From NCBI GenBank assembly GCA_905234785.1, contig CAJOIP010000012.1:1-64000 (forward strand): DNA of 64,000 bases. Reading direction: 5' to 3'. The position numbers and the translations under genes were made by a program. A model generated the notes under the pieces. It made no database searches and was not told the DNA's origin. It was given only the letters and a program-made list of their open reading frames with translations. Positions 18,684 through 27,060 of the stretch are shown here, one piece after another. The stretch is from an uncultured Eggerthellaceae bacterium. Its GTDB lineage: Bacteria; Actinomycetota; Coriobacteriia; Coriobacteriales; Eggerthellaceae. Positions within the stretch are counted from its first letter, which is position 1. Each line of letters opens with the position of its first letter.

Positions 18684-20501
18684 ATGGCTGACGCATTGTA
18701 CGGGGCCCGTGCTTCGATGGAGCCCGCGGGCTGGGAATTGGTCGTGCGGACCGCTGCGCGGGGAATCCAGCATCCTGTGAAGGCGGACTCGTTCTCGTCA
18801 TTAGAAGATGACGTCGTGTCCGTCGACGTGTCGTTCGATGGCGAGGTCGCGGAACTGGCAATCACGCCCGCCGTGCCCCTGACCGTCGAGTTCAGCCAGG
18901 TGAGGCTGCGCCATGCGTTCGCAAGCGACGAGGCGGTTCTCCTGAACGGCTACCAGTCGTGGACCGACACGACCGAGCAGCCGGCTTGGGGTCGCATGCG
19001 GGGCTTGCGCGGCGTGCCGAAGAAGGTCGTCGAGAACTGGACGCTCGACGGCGGCGGCGACTATGCGGCGGTCGAATACACGGCGCGCCGCGGCGAGCAG
19101 CACGGGTTCACGTACGCCACGTTCCGCCGCGGTGAAGGCATGGTGCTCGTGGGCTCGCTCGACGAATCGAAGGGCTTCACGCTCATTCGCGCGAACGCGC
19201 GCACAGGCGTAGTGCTGCTGGAAACCGAGCCGCCCCTGCGCGAGCTGCAAGCAGGCGAGCGCGTCGTGCTGGGCCGGTATGCCATCACGCGCGGCGCCGA
19301 GGCGCAGTGCTACGACCGGTACTTCGAGCTTTCGGCCTGGCAGGCGCGGCCAGTGAGGCCGCTCGTGGGCTATACCAGCTGGTACCGCCATTATGGCGAA
19401 ATCGACGAGAAGAAACTGGCGAGCGACCTGGCGGGCATGGAATCGTGCCGTTGCGACCGCGAGGGCGTAACCGAGCTCTTCCAAATAGACGATGGCTATT
19501 GCAAAGTGGGCGATTGGCTCGATGTCGACAAAGCCAAGTTCCCGCAGGGTTTGGCGCCCCTTGCCGAGCGCATCCGCGAAGACGGCTTCCTGCCGGGCCT
19601 TTGGGTGGCGCCGTTCGTGTGCGAGAAGGACTCGCGCCTGTTCGTCGAGCACGACGACTGGCTGCTGCGCGACGAGGCGGGCAACCCCGTGCCGACGGGT
19701 TGCCAATGGTCGACGGGCTACGCGCTCGACACGCTGAACGTCGAGGTGCGCAGCTACGTGCTCGAAGTGCTGCAGACCATGACGCAAGAATGGGGTTTCG
19801 GCCTGCTGAAAGCCGACTTCCTGTATGCGGCGTGCATGTTCCCGCATGGCGGCATGAACCGCGGCGAGCTCATGGCCGACGCCATGCAGCTGCTGCGCAC
19901 GGGAACCGAAGACGCAGGCGCGTTAATCTTGGGATGCGGCGTGCCGCTCGGCAGCGCGTTCGGCGTGGTCGACTACTGCCGCATCGGCTGCGACGTGGGC
20001 CTCGATTGGGACGACCTGCCCCACATGCGCCTGCTGCACCGCGAGCGCGTGTCCACGAAGAACTCGCTCGGCAACACGTACGGCCGCGCCCCACTCGACG
20101 GGCGCGCGTTCGGCAACGACCCCGACGTGTTCTTCCTGCGCTCCGACGTGAAGCTGACCGATGCGCAGCGCGACGAGCTGCTGTTCGCCGACGCCGATTC
20201 GGGAAGCGTGTTTTTGACGAGCGACGACATGGGCCAATGGACGCCCGCCATGCGCGCGCGGTACGACCAGGCGCTGGGCATCTTCTGCGAGCGCCACGGC
20301 TGCGCCCCCTGCCATCCCGAGCGGAGCGCGGAGCGTTCCCCCTTGCGCCATCCCGAGCGGAGCGCGGAGCGTTCCCCCTTGCGCCATCCCGAGCGGAGCG
20401 CGGAGCGTTCCCCCCATTGTCATCCTGAGCGGAGCGCGGAGCGCGAAGTCGAAGGATCTCCGCGAAGCGGCGGGAAAGACGAGAGCGGGGGATGGGAGTG
20501 A
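18684..20501 (+). CDS. GH36 alpha-galactosidase with repeat-encoded tail
   Basis: A 605-residue glycoside hydrolase from ATG 18684, with GGAGGG upstream. Residues ~1-220 form the N-terminal beta-sandwich (LLNGYQSWTDT). The TIM barrel follows: YTSWYRHYGEI, FQIDDGYCKVGDW, GLLKADFLYAA with nucleophile D378, and RIGCDVGLDW with acid/base D437. It would release galactose from alpha-galactosides for the GalK/GalT pair downstream. No signal peptide is seen, so it is cytosolic. The last ~60 residues are odd: four 12-residue units HPERSAERSPLR encoded by a 36 bp tandem of the dispersed CATCCCGAGC repeat, overlapping the galK start. Without that tail the length (~545) matches short GH36 enzymes. Confidence 0.92.
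   Translation: MADALYGARASMEPAGWELVVRTAARGIQHPVKADSFSSLEDDVVSVDVSFDGEVAELAITPAVPLTVEFSQVRLRHAFASDEAVLLNGYQSWTDTTEQPAWGRMRGLRGVPKKVVENWTLDGGGDYAAVEYTARRGEQHGFTYATFRRGEGMVLVGSLDESKGFTLIRANARTGVVLLETEPPLRELQAGERVVLGRYAITRGAEAQCYDRYFELSAWQARPVRPLVGYTSWYRHYGEIDEKKLASDLAGMESCRCDREGVTELFQIDDGYCKVGDWLDVDKAKFPQGLAPLAERIREDGFLPGLWVAPFVCEKDSRLFVEHDDWLLRDEAGNPVPTGCQWSTGYALDTLNVEVRSYVLEVLQTMTQEWGFGLLKADFLYAACMFPHGGMNRGELMADAMQLLRTGTEDAGALILGCGVPLGSAFGVVDYCRIGCDVGLDWDDLPHMRLLHRERVSTKNSLGNTYGRAPLDGRAFGNDPDVFFLRSDVKLTDAQRDELLFADADSGSVFLTSDDMGQWTPAMRARYDQALGIFCERHGCAPCHPERSAERSPLRHPERSAERSPLRHPERSAERSPHCHPERSAEREVEGSPRSGGKDESGGWE
20312..20470. repeat. Tandem 36 bp CATCCCGAGC-type repeats inside a gene end
   Basis: CCATCCCGAGCGGAGCGCGG begins units at 20312, 20348 and 20384, with a diverged fourth unit at about 20420, an exact period of 36 bp that keeps the alpha-galactosidase frame open. 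A GAAGGATCTCCGCGAAGCGG end follows. This is the in-gene copy of the family also seen at 7.25, 35.7 and 61.1 kb. Confidence 0.9.
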
Positions 20502-21646
20502 AGTCCGTCCGCGCGTTTGCCCCCGGCCGCACCGAGCTTGCGGGCAACCATACCGACCACCAGGGCGGACGCGTCATCGCCGCCGCCGTGTCGTGCGGTG
20601 TGGACATGGAATTGCGGGACAACCTGTCGGACGCCGTGTCCCTGGCGAGCGCCGGGTTTGCGCCGGTCGAATTCGCGCTTGACGACCTGGCACCGGTCGA
20701 GGCTGAGCGCAACACGACGGCCGCGCTCGTGCGCGGTGTCGTGGCGGGCCTTCGCGAAGCCGGCGTGCCGGTGACGGGGTTCGACGCCTGGGCGTCGAGC
20801 GACGTTCCCGCTGGCGGCGGCCTCTCTTCGTCAGCGGCGTTCGAGCTGGCGCTTGCGAGCGGGCTCGTCGCCCTGTTCGGCGATGCGTCGATGTGGCCTG
20901 GCCGCTCTGACGCGCTGCCGATCGAATTGGCGAAGATCGGGCAGCGTGCCGAAAGCGAGTACTTCGGCAAGCCATGCGGGCTTATGGACCAAGCAGCCGT
21001 TGCGTGCGGCGGCATAAACCTCTTCGATTTCGCGCAGAGCCCGCCTGCCATCGAGCGCATAAGCTTCGACTTCTCATCAAGCGGGTACGCGCTCTGCCTT
21101 ATCGACGCGCATTGCGACCACAGCCGCTACACCGAAGAGTACGCGCAGGTCGCACGCGACATGAAGGCGGTCGCCGAATTCATGGGCGCGCCCATGCTCT
21201 CGCAGGTGCCGCGCGAGGCCTTCCTCGATCGCTTCGAGGACGTGCGCGCGTCGCTCGGCGATCTGCCGGCGCTGCGGGGCCTTCACTACTACAACGAAAT
21301 GCGCCTGGTCGACGCGCGTGCGGAAGCGCTGCGCGCAGGCGACTTCCAGGCGTTCCTCAGCGCCACGCGCCAATCGGGCGCGTCGTCGGCGCAGTATTTG
21401 CAGAACGTCTCGACGTTCGACCGCGCGAGCCAGCCCGCCATGGTGGCGCTCGCGCTCGCTGATGCGCTGCTCGAAGGGGAAGGGGCCGTGCGCATCCACG
21501 GCGGCGGCTTCGGCGGCACCGTGCAGGCGTTCGTGCCGGCAGACCGGTTGGAATCGTTCTCGCGCGCCATCGACGCCCGTTTGGGTGCAGGTTCGTGCAA
21601 GGCTTACGACATCGTTCAAGAGGGGGCACACGCCACATGCCAATGA
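20492..21646 (+). CDS. galK: Galactokinase
   Basis: A 384-residue GHMP kinase that phosphorylates galactose at C1. Motifs: APGRTELAGNHTDHQGG near residues 10-27 (the signature, normally GRVNLIGEHTDYNGG), the phosphate loop PAGGGLSSSAA, and GAVRIHGGGFGGTVQAF near the C-terminus. Substitution of Asn for Glu in the EHTD motif (here GNHTDH) is unusual but occurs in some lineages. The start overlaps the tail of the alpha-galactosidase by 10 bases, and the end overlaps galT, so the three genes are translationally linked. Confidence 0.95.
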   Translation: MGVKSVRAFAPGRTELAGNHTDHQGGRVIAAAVSCGVDMELRDNLSDAVSLASAGFAPVEFALDDLAPVEAERNTTAALVRGVVAGLREAGVPVTGFDAWASSDVPAGGGLSSSAAFELALASGLVALFGDASMWPGRSDALPIELAKIGQRAESEYFGKPCGLMDQAAVACGGINLFDFAQSPPAIERISFDFSSSGYALCLIDAHCDHSRYTEEYAQVARDMKAVAEFMGAPMLSQVPREAFLDRFEDVRASLGDLPALRGLHYYNEMRLVDARAEALRAGDFQAFLSATRQSGASSAQYLQNVSTFDRASQPAMVALALADALLEGEGAVRIHGGGFGGTVQAFVPADRLESFSRAIDARLGAGSCKAYDIVQEGAHATCQ

Positions 21647-22704
21647 TCGACACCGATGCTTTCTACCAGGCCAGCCGCGAGGCGAATTACGTGAAGGTGG
21701 CCGACATCGCGCGCAACATCGCGTGGACGACGCCGACCGAATGGGGCGATTTGCAGATCACCATTAACCTGTCGAAGCCGGAAAAGGACCCGCGCGCCAT
21801 CGCCGCAGCCGCCAAGGAAGGGCCGTCCGAAAAGCCCGACTACGTCGACCCGGCCACCGGCCGCACCCGCCCGTGTCCGCTGTGCGTGACCGAGGAAGAC
21901 GTCGAATGCGGGTACGCCAAGCGGCTCGACCTGGCGGGCGATCCGTGGGCGCTGTGGTACAGCCCGTACGCCTATTACAACGAGCACTGCATCGCCATGA
22001 GCTGGCAGCACCGCCCCATGCACATCGACCGGGCCGCATTCGAGTCGCTCTTCGACGTGGTCGACGCGCTGCCCCAGTACTTCTTCGGCAGCAACGCCGA
22101 TTTGCCCATCGTGGGCGGCTCCATCCTCAGCCACGACCACTACCAGGGCGGCCGCCACACCTTCCCGATGGAGGTGGCGCCGATTTCCGAAGAATTCAGC
22201 TTGCCCGCGTTTCCCGACGTGAAAGCCGGCATCGTGAAGTGGCCCTTGAGCGTCATCCGGCTGCGGGGCGACGACCGGGCTGAGCTAGTCAACGCCGCTT
22301 GCGCCACCCTCGATGCTTGGCTTGAGTACGACGACCCACAGGTGGGCATCGTGTCACACACGGGCGAGACGCGCCATAACACCATCACGCCCATTGTGCG
22401 CATGAAGGACGGCCAATACGAAATGGATTTGGCGCTGCGCTGCAACATCACGAGCGACGAGCATCCGCTCGGCGTCTTCCATCCGCACGAGGAACTGCAT
22501 CACATCAAGAAAGAAAACATCGGGCTCATCGAAGTCATGGGCCTGGCTATCCTGCCGCCGCGCGTACAGCAGGTCATGGCCGAGCGCGGCATGTCGCGCG
22601 ACGACGTGGGCCGCGCTTTCGCCCAGGTCCTCGAACACGCCGGCGTCTTCAAGTGGAATGCGCAGGGCCGCGCCGCCTTCCGCCGCTTTATCGGCGTGCT
22701 ATAA
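21637..22704 (+). CDS. galT: Galactose-1-phosphate uridylyltransferase, class II, short form
   Basis: A 355-residue protein of the Gram-positive class II GalT type, exchanging UMP between UDP-glucose and galactose-1-phosphate. ATG 21637 has AGAGGGGG ten bases upstream and overlaps the galK end. Landmarks: TPTEWGDLQITINLSKPEKD, CPLC, YSPYAYYNEHCIAM, GSNADLPIVGGSILSHDHYQ and NIGLIEVMGLAILP. Class II enzymes usually have about 130-140 more residues at the N-terminus; here the protein begins at the QASREANYV block. The core catalytic region, including the SHDHYQGG histidines, is intact. No galE is in the window. Confidence 0.92.
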   Translation: MPMIDTDAFYQASREANYVKVADIARNIAWTTPTEWGDLQITINLSKPEKDPRAIAAAAKEGPSEKPDYVDPATGRTRPCPLCVTEEDVECGYAKRLDLAGDPWALWYSPYAYYNEHCIAMSWQHRPMHIDRAAFESLFDVVDALPQYFFGSNADLPIVGGSILSHDHYQGGRHTFPMEVAPISEEFSLPAFPDVKAGIVKWPLSVIRLRGDDRAELVNAACATLDAWLEYDDPQVGIVSHTGETRHNTITPIVRMKDGQYEMDLALRCNITSDEHPLGVFHPHEELHHIKKENIGLIEVMGLAILPPRVQQVMAERGMSRDDVGRAFAQVLEHAGVFKWNAQGRAAFRRFIGVL

Positions 22705-22792
22705 GGGAATTGCACGCCCAAGCTGGGTGAACAGTTGCGTCGATGCGCATCGCGTGCTTGCTCAATCGCGCCGGGTGGATGCGTATAACGGT

Positions 22793-23928
22793 TTAAGAAC
22801 GGTTTTGCGGTTCCAAATCGTGGCTCACAAGGAGATCGTGGCAGGCTTCTTGGATGTCGCCGGCAATGCGCCTCGAAGCGTTGGCGGGCAAGCCAATCTC
22901 TTTGGCAAGGGCCAGCACATCAGCCATTGTCGGCTTTCCCACGCCTATGACCGACGTCATGTGGCCGCGGTGGAAACCCGCGCTGTACGTGAGGTCGTAT
23001 GCGGGCGCGAGCCGCCACGCGCCCCCCTCGCAAAGCCACGAGAAATTGCTAGCATGGTCATCGTAATTGTGGGCGAACACGTTGAAACACATGAGCCTGA
23101 ATAGTTGCTCGGCTTCGCCCCGGCTGTGCGTGAGGAAGAACGACAGCTGGAAAAGGCCCTGGTAATCGAGCGAAGGGACGCGATGTGAAACTTCGACGAT
23201 GCCCGATGCAGACAGCATGTGCACCCGCTGGCCATGATGGACATCGAACCGTTTCGTTCCGAAGAAGCCCGAGCATGTCTTCGAGGGAAACAGTTTGAAT
23301 GCGGGTACGTTTATGCCGCACGAGGCCGCGCATTGCATGTAATCGTATTCGAGCAGGCCGGAATCTGGGGGGTCGATGCGAGACGGAAACTTGACCAGCC
23401 ATGATCCGTCGTCTTCCACATACGCCTTTGGGCGCGCGCCGCCCGATGAACCTCCTGCCGCATAGACAGCATCGAGGTCGTCCACGGGCTTTTCGTCGAG
23501 GATGGAACTACACAGTGCTGCCAACTGGTCGAGGTCATGCGGCCATGTGCCGGCTGCAAATCCCGATTCGGGAACGTAGCGCAGAGCTCCGCGTCCGCGC
23601 GATCCAACAATGGAAAGCCGCTGGAGGGGGCTGACGTCAGCCGGGTCGAGGCCCTTCTCGGCGAGCATGCGATCGAGTAACAATGCGCCCCATCCATCGG
23701 GCAGCTGTCGTTGAACGCGCCGAACAACCCCTCGAACGGCTGCCATTCAGGAACAAAAACCCTGTCGGACAATGGCAGGCTATAATGGTTGATGGAAAAG
23801 CCGCTGCGTAGCCATTCGTCATCGTATTGGAACGCGACGAGGCCCTTGGGAGTTTCGGCGAGCGTGCCGACGTGGCGATCGCCGAAAAACACCGCCAAGC
23901 CGTTATCGAGCTCTGCGAGCATCGGCAA
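22793..23928 (-). pseudogene. hipA: HipA-type kinase toxin, frameshifted
   Basis: A HipA-like Ser/Thr kinase (toxin of HipBA modules) split by one base. The N-terminal part from 23928 (NGLAVFFGDRHVGTLAETPKGLVAFQYDDEWL ... LFGAFNDS) moves out of frame near 23700, and the match continues in another frame as LPDGWGALLLDRMLAEKG to the stop at 22793. The junction reads AACGACAGCTGCCC; one more C (AGC CTG CCC) would restore NDSLPDGWG. The C-terminal half keeps VKFPSRID (ATP lysine region) and FNVFAHNYDDHASNF, the catalytic N-x-D-x-H-x2-N type loop. It may be a true pseudogene, a phase-variable state or a sequence error. The start overlaps hipB. Confidence 0.85.
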
Positions 23929-24124
23929 TCACTTCCTCGATGGTGGCATAGGCTGGTCTGGCGAATAACCCGTCGAGTTCGGATTCGCAGCCGAGCGCAT
24001 ACGAAAGCGCGACGAGCGAGTCGAACGAGATGTGTCCGGTCTGCTCGAAACGGCGCAACGACCCCAGGCTGACGCCTGCCTTTTCCGCTAGTTGGCTTTG
24101 CGTGAGGCGTTGTGCCTTTCGCAT
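23903..24124 (-). CDS. hipB: HipB-like XRE-family antitoxin
   Basis: A 73-residue helix-turn-helix protein of the XRE/Cro type: MRKAQRLTQSQLAEKAG, VSLGSLRRFEQTGHISFDSL, VALSYALGCESELDGLF. It would bind the operon promoter and neutralise HipA. Sequence similarity continues for ~8 codons upstream (GNRAREKA) but no usable start codon exists there, so translation probably begins at this ATG. It overlaps the start of hipA by 26 bases, usual for hipBA. Upstream lies an AT-rich promoter region with a TCATATATGA palindrome at 24195-24204. Confidence 0.85.
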   Translation of the reverse strand: MRKAQRLTQSQLAEKAGVSLGSLRRFEQTGHISFDSLVALSYALGCESELDGLFARPAYATIEEVIADARRAR

Positions 24125-24354
24125 TGCTTTCTCGCGGGCGCGATTTCCCGCATGGCTTGCCCGGGCAAACGTTCACTCTTGAAAAGATTACTATTCATAT
24201 ATGAGTAAATACCTTCTTATAATTTATAAAATACGAATATTTTAGCATATTGAAATTGCAATTAATCCGCTCTCTTCAAGCTGTTCCCTATTGGACATAA
24301 CTGTCAATGTGGACGGCCATCGACGAGCAGGGCGTAACGCTGCGTGTGCGGAAC

Positions 24355-24858
24355 CTACGATGCCTCTATCCAGCGAAGGGCGTCGGCGGCGGTCATGATG
24401 GGCAGGGGGCAGTGCCTCACGAACGCGAGGTCGTCGGTCACGATGAGGTCGGCCCGCATGCGCCTCGCGGCAGCTATGATCAAGTCGTCTTCGAAGTCGT
24501 CGTGGGCCGACTTGTGCAATGCGGCAATACGCGCATCGGACCCGTCGGCGCCGATCACCTCTGCGTATTCCATGATGTTGTTCACGACGCCCCAAGCCAC
24601 TTCCTTGGCGGCTGCGGCCGATTCGTCTGCGGGATTTGAGCCGAGTTGCGCGCCCATTCGCTTGAGCGTCCGATGCACGATGTAGAACACGCTTGCGAGG
24701 GAATGCGGTGCGATGCCCAGCCGTGCCCCGCGCTTGCGGGCTGCGACGATGAGTTTGCGGGCTTCTTCATGGCCCCGGTTGGCTCCCAGTTGGCTGTTCA
24801 CCCAAATGCAGGTGTCGAGCAAAAGAATGCGAGGGGATAGCGCCGAAACTTCGCTCAT
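24355..24858 (-). CDS. PIN-domain ribonuclease toxin (VapC-like)
   Basis: A 167-residue PIN-fold protein from ATG 24858 (MSEVSALSPRILLLDTCIW), which overlaps the antitoxin stop as ATGA. Acidic residues expected in the metal site are visible: LLLDTCIWVNSQ (first Asp), the Glu/Asp region VVNNIMEYAE, and DDFEDDLIIAAARRMRADLIVTDDLAF (D-x-x-D and TxD). Such toxins cut specific RNAs. A start at 24879 would add seven residues but lacks the coupling. Target unknown. Confidence 0.82.
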   Translation of the reverse strand: MSEVSALSPRILLLDTCIWVNSQLGANRGHEEARKLIVAARKRGARLGIAPHSLASVFYIVHRTLKRMGAQLGSNPADESAAAAKEVAWGVVNNIMEYAEVIGADGSDARIAALHKSAHDDFEDDLIIAAARRMRADLIVTDDLAFVRHCPLPIMTAADALRWIEAS

Positions 24859-25229
24859 AGACCCAGCGCCCCCTCCCATTCGTCGGCGAACGCGGCTTCC
24901 TTCACCTCGTCATACGTGGTGGCGGGAATCGCCGACGGCTCGATCCCGAGTCCTGAAAGGTATCCGCTTACCAAAAGGGGCCCGCGCATGACCTGCTCTT
25001 CGATGGCGTCGTGTGATCCGAGCTCGGCAGCCAGCGGCGCTCCTTCGTCCTCGTCTGCGAGGAAGGCGAGCAAATCGCGCATGGCCTGGGGCTTGTGGCG
25101 GTTGCGCGCGGCATAGCCCCACACGGCGTGCACGATCTTTGTCGGCGTGGACCCGCTTTCCCTGATAGAAAGGTCGCCGGCCGCCTTCAAATGCGAATCG
25201 ATGCGCATGTTCATCTGCGTCGCAGTCAT
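24855..25229 (-). CDS. Antitoxin partner of the PIN toxin
   Basis: A 124-residue protein from ATG 25229, preceded by GGAAGGAGACGC. The N-terminus (MTATQMNMRIDSHLKAAGDL-SIRESGSTPTKIVHAVW) has the strand-helix-helix look of RelB/DinJ or ribbon-helix-helix antitoxins; the remaining ~80 acidic residues would wrap the toxin. It ends with the four-base overlap with the PIN gene, the standard coupling of a toxin-antitoxin pair. It is longer than typical RelB proteins. Confidence 0.7.
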   Translation of the reverse strand: MTATQMNMRIDSHLKAAGDLSIRESGSTPTKIVHAVWGYAARNRHKPQAMRDLLAFLADEDEGAPLAAELGSHDAIEEQVMRGPLLVSGYLSGLGIEPSAIPATTYDEVKEAAFADEWEGALGL

Positions 25230-25353
25230 GCGTCTCCTTCCCTCGATCGCTTTCTTCCCGCATGATTGTAACGCAGTAATAGCTATACGTATATACAAAG
25301 AAGGGAAAACATGACAGAACTGAGCGGCGCGAATTGGCGTAGAATGCGAACTG

Positions 25354-25465
25354 CCACACCATAAAGGTTCGAATTGGGCCTTCCATATCGGTTTGCAGGA
25401 GAAAAACCAGGCAGAAGAGCATCTGCTGTTTGGGTTTTTCTTCTGAGGCCCTCTTTATGGTGTGG
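25354..25465. repeat. 112 bp fold-back element with CCACACCATAAAG ends
   Basis: Ends CCACACCATAAAG and CTTTATGGTGTGG are perfect inverted repeats. Inside, GGGCCT/AGGCCC and AGAAAAACC/GGTTTTTCT pair at matching distances, with an inner GCAGA..TCTGC loop, so the whole element can fold into one long hairpin. It looks like a miniature inverted-repeat element or an attenuator ahead of the zinc-ribbon gene at 25659. One end plus GGTT recurs alone at 29525. The 25230-25649 gap holds no gene. Confidence 0.7.
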
Positions 25466-25570
25466 TAACCATTGCGGATGCTCTTCTTCTTCGCTCAGGT
25501 TGCCATCTGTTGCAATCGCGGAAATCAAGGTCATCCCATCCGACACACGCGTCGCGCGCCATGCGCCCAT

Positions 25571-25587
25571 GCGATGTTGCGCAACAT
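25571..25587. promoter_or_regulatory. ATGTTGCGCAACAT palindrome upstream of a zinc-ribbon gene
   Basis: GCGATGTTGCGCAACAT contains a perfect 14 bp palindrome. A near copy, GCGATGTTGCGCAACAC, is at 29594-29610, the same distance (63 bases) before the first ATG of another zinc-ribbon gene. Candidate shared operator. Confidence 0.4.
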
Positions 25588-25658
25588 TGCCGCGCGTGAG
25601 GTCCTTAGGCTGTGCGTATCGGAAGTTCTAAGAGCGATATTAGGAGAGGATGGCGATC

Positions 25659-26432
25659 ATGAAGATTGGCGGTTTTGGGTTAGTAGAAATTATAGTTCTC
25701 GTCGTTGTTATCGGCGCTGTGGTTGCGGCTGTGGTGTTGCGGCGGAACGGGAAGGCGGGCATAGGCGCAGCGCCGGCGGCTCAGACACGGTTCTGCCCGA
25801 AGTGCGGCGCCGAGCTTCCGGGGGCGGCGACGTTCTGCGCGAAATGCGGCAACCAGTTGCCGGCAAGCGCGGTGCAGCAAGCCGCAGCCTCTCAGGCTGT
25901 ATCATCGAACCCGTTCAATCCGGTCTCGATAGTGGGGCGTGTGTGTGCGGTCATAACGGTCGTCGCCATGTTCATGCCGTGGCTCGAGGTGCCCGCCATG
26001 AAATCCCTCGGAAGCTATGCCTCCATGATCGGCGTTAACATGTCGGGCGATTATGCCTATCCCATGTACAACATGGGCGACGTCACGAAGACGCTCGACA
26101 TGATTTCGAACTCCAATGCTTTCACGGGTATCCAGATGGCGTTCCTGGCGTTTTGGGCCATTGCCCTCGTGCTCGTCTTGGTCGGCCTGGTCCGTTCCTT
26201 CGTGGGGCGGAAGTCAAGCGGCTCGTTACTCGTCGGCGGTATCGTCGCCGCGCTCGTGGCAATTCTGTGGTTCGCGGCGATCATGTACCTCGATGGGGAA
26301 TTCTCGCGTCAGGTTGCCCAGCTCATCGGCAGCCGCGTTCAGTTCTTCGCGATACCCGCAGCCGTATGGGTGACGTTGGTGGCGGGCCTCGCATCTGGCA
26401 TTTTGGGTGCGATCGGCAAGAACAAAGCGTAA
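25659..26432 (+). CDS. Zinc-ribbon membrane protein
   Basis: A 257-residue protein. ATG 25659 (MKIGGFGLVEIIVLVVVIG) is preferred because AGGAGAGG lies ~12 bases upstream; ATG 25650 is only three bases from it. One TM at the N-terminus, a zinc ribbon FCPKCGAELPGAATFCAKCG at ~45-65, then three more hydrophobic segments and an extracytoplasmic loop (PWLEVPAMKSLGSYASMIG). It opens a block of zinc-ribbon genes running to the kinase. The fold-back element and palindrome upstream may regulate it. Function unknown. Confidence 0.78.
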   Translation: MKIGGFGLVEIIVLVVVIGAVVAAVVLRRNGKAGIGAAPAAQTRFCPKCGAELPGAATFCAKCGNQLPASAVQQAAASQAVSSNPFNPVSIVGRVCAVITVVAMFMPWLEVPAMKSLGSYASMIGVNMSGDYAYPMYNMGDVTKTLDMISNSNAFTGIQMAFLAFWAIALVLVLVGLVRSFVGRKSSGSLLVGGIVAALVAILWFAAIMYLDGEFSRQVAQLIGSRVQFFAIPAAVWVTLVAGLASGILGAIGKNKA

Positions 26433-26483
26433 AGCGAATCGAAATCGGCAATCGGAATCTCGTCTTAAGGAAAGGGGACGGAA

Positions 26484-27035
26484 ATGGGATTCTTCGATAA
26501 CGTCAGCGCAGCGGTGAACAGGGGCACGTCGTCGGTGCAGCGCACGGGACGTACTGCACAGCTGAAAATGCAGATGAACGACCTGATGAAGCAGCGCCGC
26601 GATTTGGCTGCCCAGCTTGGCGCCAGTCTGTATGACACCGTGAAGGACATGCCCGAGATGCGCATCGGTCGCGAGCCCATTTTCAAGGGCATCGAGGACA
26701 TCGACAAGCAGCGCGCCAACATCGAAGCCGAAATCGCTCAGATTGAAGCAGCGGCTGCCGAACAGCAGGAGGCGGCTACGACGTACAAGTGCCCGAAGTG
26801 CGGTTCGGGTGTGGCGGCCACTGACCTGTTCTGCAGCGGTTGTGGCACGCCGATTAGCGATGTGAAGGCGTCGGCTGCCCAGCCCGAATCCGAAGCTGCA
26901 AGCGGTTCGAAATGCACGTCCTGTGGCGCCCCGCTCAACGAAGGCGACGTTTTCTGCATGGCGTGCGGCACAAGGCAGGAAGTGGCTCCAGCGCCCGAGC
27001 CCGGCGCTACGGCAGGCGCGGAGCCTGAGAACTAG
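26484..27035 (+). CDS. Coiled-coil protein with two zinc ribbons
   Basis: A 183-residue cytosolic protein. Residues ~25-95 form a helical coiled-coil-like stretch (LKMQMNDLMKQRRDLAAQLG ... IEAEIAQIEAAAAEQQE). Two zinc ribbons follow: YKCPKCGSGVAATDLFCSGCG and SKCTSCGAPLNEGDVFCMACG, each with two CxxC pairs. The tail is Ala/Pro/Glu-rich. AAGGAAAGGGG precedes the ATG. Such proteins are common in gut Actinobacteria and Firmicutes without an assigned role; here it belongs to the envelope-sensing block. Confidence 0.78.
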   Translation: MGFFDNVSAAVNRGTSSVQRTGRTAQLKMQMNDLMKQRRDLAAQLGASLYDTVKDMPEMRIGREPIFKGIEDIDKQRANIEAEIAQIEAAAAEQQEAATTYKCPKCGSGVAATDLFCSGCGTPISDVKASAAQPESEAASGSKCTSCGAPLNEGDVFCMACGTRQEVAPAPEPGATAGAEPEN

Positions 27036-27060
27036 AGTATCCGAAAGGAAAGGGGAAACC

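Noticed and set aside
25367-25380. A T-arm-like GGTTCGAATT string suggesting a tRNA
   Set aside because: No acceptor, D or anticodon arms can be built around it; it is the inside of the 112 bp fold-back.
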